64,000 nt of DNA. It comes from Colocasia esculenta (Eukaryota; Streptophyta; Magnoliopsida; Alismatales; Araceae). The notes below the pieces were generated by a model that was given only the letters and a program-made list of their open reading frames with translations, was not told the DNA's origin and searched no databases. Below are positions 12,020 to 23,045 of this stretch, one piece after another. The stretch lies in the NCBI GenBank assembly GCA_014218235.1, contig CM024761.1, forward strand, positions 89,095,968-89,159,967, written 5' to 3'. The translations under genes and the position numbers were made by a program. The first letter of the stretch is position 1; each line of letters starts with the position of its first letter.

Positions 12020-12214
12020 TGAGTTGATCCATGCTATTCATGTGAGATTGTGTCTCTTCTCCTTGCGTCAATACCCTGTTATAAGCATGTTGTGTGTTAT
12101 TGAAATTATTATGCATAACCCTTGTTTACTGCTTGTTTTTATTCTCAGGTTGCCTCCTGAATCTGTGATCAACACAATGGTCACAATTCACTGCTTTATC
12201 CATGGCCAGTTAGC

Positions 12215-12219
12215 CGGTC
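12215..12219. repeat. Probable target site duplication of H (left, CGGTC)
   Basis: Compare TGGTC at 56082-56086: four of five bases match. Confidence 0.6.
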
Positions 12220-15077
12220 TGTAGTGCCCTAGAATTTTATTGAAATTTATAATGCAATTGTATGTGTATTTCTGCATGTAGTTATGTGTTGTTCTATGTT
12301 GAACCTGGCGTCAACATCTGCTGGCGTTGACAATTTTTAGCGGCATGATCTTTTGTCGTTTACTTCTTATTAGCGACAGTTTCTTGTGTCGTATATTATT
12401 TTCTAGAATATTGGATTTTTCGGGCAAGGATGCAAATGACATGATCGATGGATGTCTACATCAAGGCTGACAGCTACTAATGTTGATGTTAACCTGACTT
12501 GCCTGTTTTTGATGTTACCATTCCGGGGGAGATAAATCGGTCGTTTCCAGAGTGTTTAATGGGAAGTTATGGTGCGTTTTTGATCCTAGGGCTAGGGTTA
12601 GGTCTGGGCAAGGCGTGGGAATCCTTTTAAGACCCGGATTTGGCATTAGAGAGAGAGTTTTGGCACTGGTTGAGAAGAGAGAAAGGAGGGCCGAGAGAAA
12701 GGGGTTTGCAGAGCTTGTTCGTGTGATTTGAAGCTTTCTGGACCAAGGAGGAACGTTCAGCATCGAGGTCAGGAGCTTCTCCAAGCGGGGGAGCTGCGCT
12801 AGAGGTGGATTTTGAGTGATTGAAGCCGAAGAGGAGGACTGCCTTACTGCCAAGGCGGCTTCTTCGGATTTCTTTTCTTCACTCCAGAAGGATGTTAGAG
12901 GCAAGTGACATGAGGGATTGGTTTAGGATAGATTAGTCTTTAATTTATTATTTTTACTAATTTTTAAACCATGAAAATAACGTACGGGAAAGGGTAGAAG
13001 TTCTGTCATTTTGTGTAAAGTTCTGTGTTTTCTAGGTGTATGAATTTGACGTCCATATCGACTGCCGTCTAGTTTTTATAAACGACAGTATCGACTGCCA
13101 TTTATTTCATGTAAACGACATGTTTTTGGACGTCTACTATATGTTAACGGCCCTATGTGCCGCCGTCTACTGATGTTATCGACAGGATGTTGGACGTTAA
13201 CTTGATGTAAATGCCACATATTTGGCCGTTATGTTTATCAGTGTTGTAAATTCCTGAAATCTGATTTTATTTGTGTATCTGTGATTCATGCTTGTATGAG
13301 GTTTTGGCCAGGTGATGTTTTGTGTGTTTCAGTAATGTTAAACTATGGATAGGTCATTACAATGATGTGTAGACTATATATACTTATGAATGGTTATTCT
13401 TTTGGAGTCGAATGGAATTGATAAAGGAAAAGTGAAAAAATGGCAAACATGATTCATGTTAGAATGTTAAAATTTGAGACTGTAATACTGTAAGATGAAA
13501 CTACATACCTGCTGTATTCAGTTCTAGAATAGAAATTGTATGATTTTCTCCCACTGTTGTACCATGTTAGTTAGCTTAAACTGATGGAATATAATTATGA
13601 AAAATGTTTACAGAGCTCAGAAAATTATGAAAATTTTCATGTGCATGGTATGATCTGAATCAGATTTGCTGCCAAATTTCAGGATTTTTAGACCTTTGTA
13701 CATATTGCTATGATTTTCTGAATGGCAGAAGGCATATAAAATTTAAATAAACATGAGAATATGTGATATAATAGTACCATGCTAGGTTTCTGTTTTACAG
13801 TAAAGTTTAATTTCAAAACTGAGAAGGCATGCTATGTGATATTGCATTGTCATTTTGATAAATTATGCATCAATGTATGAAAGAGCATGATAGAAATGTA
13901 TGAAAATGTAGATTGCATGATTTTATACATTAATGAATTTGAAACGAATTGGCCAAAAAGGACATTGCTATGATAGAGATAACTACAAGGAACTACACCA
14001 TGGAATGCCCCCATGGTAATGGTTCACCTACATGAATTCGTGGGCAACGGATTGAAATCATGGAGGTAGACATGTTCTATTGGTTAAGGTGGGAAGGGCT
14101 TTCTTCGGTATTGTGCAATGACCATGACTTCATCACTGCTTTGCCTAGGTGATAAGTGAATAACTATATGACTATATGATCTCTATTCGTAGTGTGGGCT
14201 ATGTCTTGGCAACTACATGAACCACTTGTTATATGAACTACATGTCTACATGATAAATGTCTACATGTTATATGCCACACGAACTACATGTTATTTGTTT
14301 TACACACTACACATGACTACCTACTACATAATGACTAAATTGCATGTTACATGATATGAGTCAAAAGTACTTGAAATTGTTTACATGTTGCATGACAGTA
14401 AGCATATACCATGAAAAATTTGATTGCATGTTATGCATAGGAACATGTTTAGATCAATTGCATATTTTAGGAGACGTAAGTTATATGCATTACTGAAATG
14501 TTTTGTTTTCGTGATAATAACCATGCTATGTAAATATTAATTGCCAAGGACTTAGAATCATGTTAGTAGGAAGAGCTATATGATATCAAGAATGTGAAAG
14601 AAATATGTTACCATGTTTTAAACCTATTATATACATATATCTAGAACTGTCTTTCATGTGACTTGCTGGGTCTTGTCGACTCATACTGCTTAATATTTCA
14701 GGAGAGTCAGAGGACACCCAGGAGTTAGTGCACTCTTACTCGGAGCATGAGGACGTGGAGGTTTAGTGATTTGATTGAGAGTACTAGAGTGATTATGTAT
14801 GTGAGGAATTATGTATCTTTGACTTATGCATTTGAAATTATGGATTGTAATAATTGGACTATTGTTATCTTTCTCTTATGCTTTAGACTTAACATTTGAA
14901 TATGATGTTGATTACAAGAATTTGGTTCTATATTCCGTTGCATATTATTGGAATTAAAGTGTCCTTTATGTATATCTCAATCTGTACCGTCTATTGTTGG
15001 ATATGTTCCACTGTAATACCTCTATTAGATCCAATGTGAGTTGGAATAACTGTACTGGGTCTAAGAGGGGCGTTACA
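12220..15077 (+). repeat. 5' LTR of H
   Basis: It starts TGTAGTGCCC and ends GGGGCGTTACA. Its right half (from about 13745) is repeated at 54731-56081 as the 3' LTR. It contains two motif islands (12302-12500 and 13045-13220) built on GACG, CGAC and GTCAAC inverted repeats. A GA-rich leader (12640-12900) ends in a GC-type donor. Confidence 0.88.
12900..12901 (+). promoter_or_regulatory. Predicted GC-type leader donor of H
   Basis: TTAGAG|GCAAGTGACA, matching the donor of the M-type LTRs. The possible acceptor is TTTTGCAG ending at 15220, three bases before the gag ATG. The removed segment (12901-15220) would include the primer site. Confidence 0.5.
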
Positions 15078-15082
15078 GAGAT

Positions 15083-15095
15083 TGGTATCCGAGCG
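15083..15095 (+). other. Primer binding site of H
   Basis: TGGTATCCGAGCG, one base away from the standard initiator-Met site TGGTATCAGAGC, five bases after the LTR end. The M site keeps the intact form at the same spacing. Confidence 0.8.
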
Positions 15096-15435
15096 TTCTA
15101 GGTTGAGAATGTACATAAATGGAATATCAACATTGTGTTCACATTCTTAAGTCTGCGTAAAGAATTAGTCCAATATTTATGTAGAATAATAGGTTATTAT
15201 AATAAATGGCTATTTTGCAGACTATGGCTACCCGTGGACGTAGAGGAGCTGGTCCGACCCGGGGTGATTAGTCAGTGAGTGGTTCGCAGGCTCTTGCTCA
15301 GTAGGCGTAGGACCAGACTGGTGTGCCTTTGCCACCCCCCCACCACCTGTGGATTATGGAGCATTAATGCAAGGATTGGTGCACGTGATGCAGACTCAGG
15401 CTCAGACGACAGCGGCTTTGCAGGCGCAAGTGCAG

Positions 15436-15510
15436 GTTCAGTTGGTAGATAAGAGTGTTATTCAAGGTGTTAAATGGAAGAATTCATCTAAGAGCTTGAC
15501 TTGGATGTAG
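15436..15510 (+). other. Possible gag intron 1 of H
   Basis: GTTCAG...GATGTAG, placed after the LQAQVQ codons exactly where M has an 84-nt intron after LQAQLEAQ. The downstream frame is off by one base, which may be a later indel in this decayed copy. Confidence 0.35.
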
Positions 15511-15706
15511 GTGCGGAACCTGCTCACGAGGCAGACTTTGGAGGTGTGTCGATGATGGAGAGGTTCAGGAGGATGACCCCACCTTTCTTTAAGGGGGAGA
15601 GTAATCCCATCTTGGCGGAGAGTTGGCTTCGGGGACGGAGAAGATCTTTCGTGCTACCTGATGCGCGAAAGAGGAGAGGTTGACTTTAGCTACTTACATG
15701 CTGCAG

Positions 15707-15779
15707 GTAAAGAATGGTTTTAGAAGGTTTATGTGTGTTGTTGTGATGCATCCTTAGATGTATCTACCTTCATTTACAG
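15707..15779 (+). other. Gag intron 2 of H (73 nt)
   Basis: CTGCAG|GTAAAGAATG...CATTTACAG|GAGCGT. Without it the frame reads YMLQ-ERADVWW with no insertion relative to the usual gag L-x-A-x-x-WW motif; with it there is a stop. M has a GT-AG intron at the same codon boundary (34178-34246, 50777-50845) with unrelated interior sequence. Confidence 0.7.
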
Positions 15780-16544
15780 GAGCGTGCCGATGTGTGGTGG
15801 TCGTCTGTACTACGCACATAGTTTGATGATGGAGCTAGGAAGTTGCATGGACTAAGTTCGTCTAACTGTTCAGGGTGAAGTATATTCCAGAGCATGTGCA
15901 GGATCGCATGGAGCAGGAGTTTCTAACATGACCTAGGGTCAATGAGTGTGCTTGAGTACGAGGCTAGATTTGCGGAGCTGTCCAAGTATGCGCCTCACAT
16001 TGTGGCAGATGAGCGGAGGAAAGTGAAGAAATTCATTATGGGGTTGAAGCCATCCCTGAGGACCAGACTGGTAGCTTTTGGCATCGTTCTATAGAGGAGG
16101 CTTTGTCAGCGGCATGCATGCAGGAGGCCGAGATGGAGGTGTACTTGGAGAGAAGAAGGTTTCTCTGAAGAGGCCGGGATCAGCATTCCAGCGGCAGGAT
16201 AGAAAGAAGAAGGCCTCAGGTTTTCAGCAGAGAGCAGTGGTACCAGCGAGAGTGGCTGCACTGACACCAGGTGGAGATAAAGTCGCAGAGAAGCATTTGT
16301 GTTCTCAGTGTGGGAAGCGTCATGGAGGAGAGGTCTGTTGGGTTACTTCTGGAGATGCTTGAGTGTGGTGACAAGAACCACAAGATCAGAGATTGTCCGA
16401 GATGGCGCAGCAGACTGCAGTGGCAGCAGCACCAGCAGCACTAGACTGGCACCGAGAGCAGCAGGGAGACTGAGGCTCAGGCTCGAGTGTTCGCTTTGGC
16501 GAGAGACGAGGCAGAGTTGGTAGAGCACTCACAGAGGTACGGTT

Positions 16545-16928
16545 TTGATTATGGGAATTCATGCTCGAGTTTTGTTCGATACTGATGCTACGCATAGCTT
16601 TATTTCCAAGAGATTTGCCAAGGTTTTGATGAAGGAGAATGGTGTGGTTTCTGGAAGTGTTGGAGGTTCCCTTGTCCGTTCATACTCCAGCCGGGACTAT
16701 GTTGACTGGGCAGTGTTTTCTTCTCTTCATGTGATTATTGAGGAGCGGGTTTTGCCTGGAAGTTTCTATCTGTTGAAGATGAAAGATTATGATGCTATCT
16801 TAGGCTTAGACTGGCTCGAGGAGCATTATGCTCTTATGATTGCAGGAGGAAGATTATTATTTTCCGGATCCCTGGTAAGGAGGAGTTTGTTCATCCTTTA
16901 CCCAAGAACATGTCGAGTAAGTTCGTGA
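16545..16928 (+). pseudogene. Aspartic protease of H
   Basis: An open frame with VLFDTDATHSFISKRFA, the retropepsin active-site region, and DAILGLDWLEEH, the second conserved block. The usual active-site triplet DTG has become DTD, so the enzyme should be inactive. It would otherwise cut the Gag-Pol polyprotein inside the particle. It continues directly from gag in a shifted frame and runs into the RT spacer. Confidence 0.85.
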
Positions 16929-18062
16929 TTTCTACTCTGAAGGCAGCTCGGATGTTGAGCAAGGGTTGTGATGGCTTTCTTGCTAGTGTGGTCGTATCCG
17001 AAGATTCGAAGAAGGTCTTGTTGGTGGTAGATATTGATATTGTCCGAGATTTCAGCGATGTCTTTCCTGAGGATTTGTCTGGTTTGCCCCCTACAAGGGA
17101 GATCGAGTTTGGCATTGAGTTAGTTCCTGGCACAACACCTATTTCTATTGCTCCTTATCGTATTACTCCAGCGGAATTGGCGGAATTGCAGAAGCAAATG
17201 CAGGATTGCTTGATAAGGGTTTTATCCGGCCAAGTGTATCACCTTAGGAGCACCTGTACTTTTTGTGAAAAAGAAGGACGGGTCGATGAGGCTGTGTATT
17301 GATTACCGCAAGCTCAACCAGGTGACTATCAAGAACAAGTATCCTTTACCTCGTATTGATGATTTGTTTGACCAGTTGCGTGGAGCTTCAGTGTTTTCTA
17401 AGATTGATCTTCGTTCTGGCTATCATCAACTCCGAATCAAGCCGGAGGATTCTGCTAAGACGGCTTTTAGGACGAGATATGGTCATTATATTATGAGTTC
17501 TTAGTCTTGCCCTTTGGTTGACCATGCTCCAGCAGTTTTTATGGACTTGATGAACATGGTATTTCAACAGCTCTTGATTCTTTTGTAGTGGTATTAATGA
17601 TGATGTGCTAATCTACTCACCTGATGAGAGATTCATAGAGAGCATTTGAGGATTGTGTTGGAAAACTTGATGGAGCACAAACTGTATGCTAAATTCAGTA
17701 AGTGCAACTTCTGGATGAAGGAAGTCCATTTCTATGGATCCAGCTAAGGTGGTAGTTGTCCATGACTGGGAGACACCGAGATCATCTGCTAATATTAGGA
17801 GTTTCCTTGGCTTGGCTGGCTATATAGAAGATTTATTGAGGGTTTCTCTTCTATTGCGGCTACCTTGATGAGGCTGACTAGAAAAGAAGTTAAGTTTGAA
17901 TGGTCAGAGGCTTGTGAAAGGAGTTTCCAGGAATTGAAGACTCGATTGACCTCAGCGCCAGTGCTTGTTTTGCCCAATGGTGTGGATTCTTTCTCTATCT
18001 ACATAGATGCTTCGAAGATTAGGCTTCGCTGTGTTCTTATGCAGGGAGGTAGAGTTGTGGCA
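16929..18062 (+). pseudogene. Reverse transcriptase and start of RNase H of H (interrupted)
   Basis: The frame at 16910-17302 has DFSDVFPEDLSGLPP and PYRITPAELAELQKQ, the entry to RT. After a frameshift, 17265-17504 reads KDGSMRLCIDYRKLN, PLPRIDDLFDQL and FSKIDLRSGYHQ, the fingers and first catalytic Asp. The second catalytic pair is at about 17595 (INDDVLIYS) in yet another frame. 17865-18062 gives the connection and RNase H start (FEWSEACERSFQELK, then YIDASKIRLRCVLMQ). The T' array enters after RVVA; the domain resumes at 31689 with YASRQLKEHE in frame. At least three frameshifts are visible. Confidence 0.88.
18058..18062. repeat. Target site duplication TGGCA (left of T' array)
   Basis: Identical to 31684-31688. 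Removing the array and one copy restores R-V-V-A-Y-A-S-R-Q-L in H pol. Confidence 0.95.
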
Positions 18063-21000
18063 TGTCACGCCCCTCCAATTTAGCAGCGGAATAAATCGGA
18101 GGGAAACGCGAACAATGAGTCTGGTAACGACAATTGCGCATACTTTCGCAAACATCAGAGCATCTAATGAACAATAATTGAAATAAGCTCTTGCTTTCAT
18201 TATAAATCACTAAGACCATTACAACCACTAATTTGGAGCCAATACATAGAGCTCAATGACATCATTACATTGAAAAGAAATCTAAAGGAATAACTACTAG
18301 ACTCCAATCGTGCTAGGGTAACTTTGTCATATGACTCAAGGTCACTCATCACTCTGGTCCCGTCCACTGGTGCATACAACGTCACGTCTATCTTACTTGA
18401 GACACAATAACAAATAACGAAGGGTGAGCGATAACGCCCAGTAGGACTTAAATCTCATAGTCAAGCAGGCTTTAAGTAATTAACGCATTAAATGGCAGAG
18501 TAACAAATGAAGAGCGAGTCATGTAAGGTCGAGAAAATAATAGCACAAGTAATATGGTTCAAATAGCGATGAATCAAGTATAGCACGATGATTAAAGTCA
18601 AGTCACGATAGAAACGATAACCAACAACAAGTAACGACATTATCGAGTAATAGCAAGCGACATGTATAGCAAGGCGAGATAGTAGATGGTCATGTAAAGA
18701 GTAAATTACACTTTGATTGATTTTCATCAATCGAGGTAGTAATGGCACTTTTGATTAACTTTTGTCAATCAAAATAGTAATGGCACTTTGGTTATCCGTA
18801 GTTATCCGAGAGAGAACATAACACTTTTATTGTCAAGAGACAACGAGAGAGTATATTACTTTGAATGCGATCAAGTCGCAATAGCACGCAATAACTCAAG
18901 ATAGCGAGAATCAAGTAGAGCAAGTTATAGAGAGTACGACAATAGTCGCTCAACAACAGTTCAATAATAATCAGTGGCAATACAGTAACAGTGCAGTATG
19001 TCTGAATAACAGACTAACAGTAACAATGTAACAGTCAGATCTCTAGCTAATTTAGAACAATCAGTCAGATTCGGTGCAATGCAGACACCGTCTATAGCCC
19101 CTGCATATATTTTCGGGTGGCTCTCTGCCCCCAAGACTAGATTGGAGTCCCTCAGACACTCTCCGTGTCCTAAACAGTATGCATCCAGTCAGTAAAGTCA
19201 CAAGACCCTTTTTAGCCCTAGACAGTCATGAACAGTACAAAATAGTGGGAGCCACACAACTCAAAGGTACCAAGAGAGTACTAGATGAATAGACGAGAGA
19301 AACAAGATAGTAGAGTGAATGCGGATAGATGAGCGAGTAGAGTATAGATGAGAACTTATGGTCATTGCACATGAAACATCGAGTAACGAGCGATAGTAAC
19401 AGTTGCACAACACACGCGTCTGGTGTTAGCAGTCAGGTGGAATACACAACCCTTCCGCTGGCCTCGTTATGCATAGGTCCAGAGGTCCGACATAATTCAA
19501 GATAAGAGAGAGAACAATCTGAGGCCGTCTAGATCTTACTGATCCCTAGAGTGTATCATAGGTATTAGGGTACAATCAGCTCGTCGACCATGTGGGAATC
19601 CATGGACAGAGGAGACTTACGGAGGCCTTGAGCAAAGACTCACTTGTCCAGCAGAAGGAATATCCAACGGAGAGTTCATCCAAGTCAAGAGAGAGTGTGT
19701 GTATGGAAATAAGTGACCGACGTTCTAGAGGAATTCTAGAATAGTGGAGTGTCGACAACCGTATTCCCAAAACAACGCGGTAAAAAAATAGACAAGTTCA
19801 TTTAAAGTAGGGCATTAATATACATAATTGAAATAAATTGCTAGCTATGCATGTGACAATTTTCATGCCAAGTTAAGCCATATTAGATGGTTCAAAGTGA
19901 GTGCAAGTGTAAGAGAAAATCATGGACAAGATGGATCATGTGATTAACTTGAATTAATTAAAATATATTCAATAATTACAACTTCATTTTTCTATGACAA
20001 GACAGTTAATAGGACATTGGGTGACTGTATAACAATAGATCTTGCAAAAAGTGGGTTTTTATGCAAAAAGCTGAGATCGCGACGCACCCTTGTAAGGGTC
20101 GTGACGGGATCAGTGTGAATGCGACGGGGGCTTGTAAGGATCGCGACAGGCATGTCTGAACAGGCAGGCATATCACCACAGGTTCTTATGATTATCGCGA
20201 CGTCGGGTCAGGCGGCCCCAGAACGCGATAGGGTTCCCTGTCGTGATCAGATCGCGACAGGTACTTGAGTCGCGATGACCCTGAGAATGCGGCCTATCGG
20301 GCCGTCGTGTTCTTAGGTACTTCACCTGAGTTCTAGAGGGAAATGGACTAGCATGGATTGCGTGCCAACTTTACATGTTTGACACAGGTGACTCGAAAAT
20401 TCATAACTAATTGTATCACGATGAAAAATCATGAAACAAGTTGCATATTGATCTAGACATACGTGAGTACTTACTGTAAATAGGAATTTGAAAATAGATA
20501 GAGTTTCGACATGCTTTATTCAATTCAAACATGGAGTATATGACACAGTGAGCAGTTGAGATGAGAGAATTAATTCACGAAGTAGGGTGAATAAAAATTA
20601 GGGCTTTTAGGGGCAAAAGATGCCTAATGCATCAGTATGTCCCATAAAAATTTCGTAGCATGGGATTTAGTATACATGGAGATCAAGAATAAAAGAGGGT
20701 TCGGATCAAGGTGTTGGCAGAACTTCAAAATTCAAGAGAAAAAATATGGCTATATGGAAAATATGAAACTTGAGGGTATTTTTCTTGGTACATGGAACGA
20801 TCTACAGTCAAAATCTCTTTAGTTTTGCTCGTAAGAATGCCTACCTTGACTCGATTTCCTCTTCTAGGGCTAGACTTGAAGAACAGGGTTAAGAGCTTGA
20901 AAGGTTCTTCTCCCAACGAAATCTCCTCCTCCTTGGCCTCTCCTCCTGGTCCAGCAATCCCTTGGAATGAGCTAGGGCCGACGATGAGGGTTTTAGGAGG

Positions 21001-21762
21001 GTATTTAAGCTTCTTCTCTTTCTATTTCCTATTTGGACTATAACTCCTATTAATTCTGAATTTCCTATTCCCTCTTCCCTTTTATAAGCATGAGAACTTC
21101 TATTTAGGTTGGGATGGGAGCTAAATTCGTTGCCAACCCTTAGGGTAGGTTTAGGAATCCAATTATAACTCAAATTGATTATTTTAATGTTTATAAACCT
21201 TTTCAATTTATTAATATTTAAATTACAATTTAGGGTATTTTACTATTATTCCCTTTTTAAAAATCTTATTTTGACACAATAAATTTTAATGGGTCTATTT
21301 AATAAAGCCCATTACTTATTTTCTTTCTTGGGTTTTATTTAATTCTCTTTTCTTGGATTTTCTATTTAATTTAATTACATTTTCTTACTTGAATTTATTC
21401 ATGGGCTATGGGAGGTTCATTGGTCCAATCCCAATAATGGTTAATTCTTACATGACATTGGAAGTCTCTCCGACATGTTCGTTTGATTTATGGGCCCGTT
21501 ATATTTCCGTGTTAATAGTTTTTCGACTTAGTTCCCTATTTGGATGATTAGTCACATTGTGACGTAAACTTGGCCAATCGATTTTTCGTTACACAAATTT
21601 CATCGTGGAACACTTAGGGATAATATTTGGGGTTGATTATACTTTTTACGGAATTTTCCGATGTATTCTTGCACCTACGATGGCGGTACGTATGTTTTTA
21701 TTATTTTGATTTAAAGAAATTATTATTTCAAAATTTTAATATTAATTTTCCGGGTTGCTACA
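18063..21762 (-). repeat. LTR A of T' array
   Basis: TGTCACGCCCCT...GGGTTGCTACA on the plus strand. It is nearly colinear with LTRs B and C. A CG island is at 20075-20330, a TATA-like box at 21002-21008 (TTAAATA on minus) and a leader donor at 20843-20844 (CAAG|GTAGGC on minus). In minus-strand terms it is the last LTR of the array. Confidence 0.93.
20283..20314. other. Conserved LTR hairpin in LTR A
   Basis: GAGAA/TTCTT outer stem (one G-U pair) and CGGCC/GGCCG inner stem around TATCG. Confidence 0.7.
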
Positions 21763-23045
21763 TCCTCCTCCACTTATAAGAATTTAGTCTCCAAATTCAT
21801 ATGATATGATACGACTACCAGTTTATTATGGATATTCATTCCATCACCTCCCATACCTAGGGCTTTGCTATCGCGAAAATAATATGAAAACAAACTAGGG
21901 TTTAGTGATGGTACCTTGTCCACTCTCATTGGTTGGATTTTTATCCATAAGGGCTTGTAATCGTCCTTGGCGTGGAGTTTGGTCCTTCCTTTATTGGACA
22001 GGTGATGACTCGATGTTGTTGACTTCCACAACGTAAGCATCTGCCCAATTTCTTCCAGCAGTTATCAATCTGATACCCTAGCTTTTTACAAAATTGCAGA
22101 ATTCCTTCCGCTTCACTTCCCCTTCATTCTCTGCTATCTACGTATTTCTTCCTTATTATCATTGGAATGAGTAGCACGTTCCCTTTTCAACTTCTTCTTA
22201 TGGATCTTTTCAAGGAGTTCCATGGTGTCCTCGACTAATTGAGCTCTCAATACCATGACTGAATATACTCCAATGTCTAGTAGAGACAACTTTTCCCAGA
22301 ACAAAGGTCTCAACCTTTCTAAAAATCTCTTTGCCTTCATCTTTTCCGTACTCACCAAATGTGGTGCATACTGCGCTAGTCTTTCAAATTGCGCTTCATA
22401 TTCTGCTACAGACATCTTCGTTGTTTCAAATTGATTAATTCATTTGCCTTCTTCTCACGAATCCTCTCGAAAAAATATTTGGTGTTGAAGAGTTCTAAAA
22501 ATTATCCCACTCTATGTTGATGTTCGGTAATTGTCGACTGGCAGCTTCCCACCAGGATCTGGCATCGCGGTCCAATTGGAAGGTTGCCAGAAGGACTTTC
22601 TCCAGCTCTGAACATTGCATAACCCTAAAGATCTGTTCCATTGCCTTCACCCATTTTCAGCTTCATCGGGATCCAAAGTTCCATTAAATGTAGGGGGGGT
22701 TTATTCGTTGAAAGTTCCCATATAAGTCTCCTGCCCCATTTCTTGCTCCTGCTTGAATCACGTTGTTAAGGGCTTGAGTTAACCCCTGTACGGTCTGTTG
22801 TAATTTGTGCATTTGCGCATGCTCGCCAGCCATCTCCTCTAGTTCCTGCGAGCAAGAATACTTATTAATGTCTTCTAAAACTTAGGGTGCTTATACATAT
22901 AGTTAAGCTCTTAGCATAACCCCAAGCTTTACCCAATCTCTCACATAGGTATGGTGGTTGACCTAGACACGGTCATGGCAGTTCACCTAGAACATCCCTA
23001 GACTTAAAATATCCTAATAAGCACATCCTAGGCTCTGATAACAAC
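21763..23045 (-). mobile_element. Internal region 1 of T' array
   Basis: It is 1283 bp long. On the minus strand it runs from a mutated PBS (GGCTCTGATAACA complement, 23031-23043) through an AG acceptor (22846-22847) and gag to a purine tract (complement of TCCTCCTCCACTTATAAG, 21763-21780). There is no protease, RT or integrase sequence. Confidence 0.9.
22134..22833 (-). pseudogene. gag: Gag of T' internal region 1
   Basis: The predicted start is the ATG at 22833 (MAGEHAQMHKLQQ...), 12 bases after an AG acceptor. The capsid region shows LDRDARSWW near 22570, and an open frame at 22415-22134 reads EYEAQFERLAQYAPHLV and AKRFLERLRP, typical of the retrotransposon gag capsid domain. Frameshifts break it around 22440-22480. 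I see no zinc knuckle; the end is basic (KIHKKKLKRERATHSN). With no pol in the element, Gag would only serve packaging, with enzymes from a partner element. Confidence 0.8.

Larger units (their letters stand above)
10110..12214. other. Unassigned DNA with CG-motif island and promoter-like sequence
   Basis: There is a C-run (10319-10335), an island of CATCGATTG-type repeats (10385-10750), a strong TATA box (11024-11033), a pyrimidine-rich leader-like stretch (11060-11560) and a small ATG frame at 11601 (MAGHARRRRSKPLS...). A (TA)n tract lies at 11996-12019. The order island-TATA-leader resembles the LTRs of this window, but I could not find LTR ends or a duplication. It may be an older LTR or a decayed gene start. 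Confidence 0.4.
15224..16544 (+). pseudogene. gag: Gag of H (broken, with introns)
   Basis: It starts ATGGCTACCCGTGG (MATRGRRG), like M Gag (MASRGRRG), and hits a stop at 15269. The capsid part is visible as MMERFRRMTPPFFKGES (near 15553), LTLATYMLQ (before 15706), ERADVWWSS (from 15780) and EYEARFAELSKYAPH (near 15955). Two zinc knuckles follow: CSQCGKRHGGEVC near 16302 and CLECGDKNHKIRDC near 16350, in a different frame. Gag packages the element RNA into cytoplasmic particles. Several frameshifts make it non-functional as read. An intron at 15707-15779 is well supported, one at 15436-15510 less so. Confidence 0.85.
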
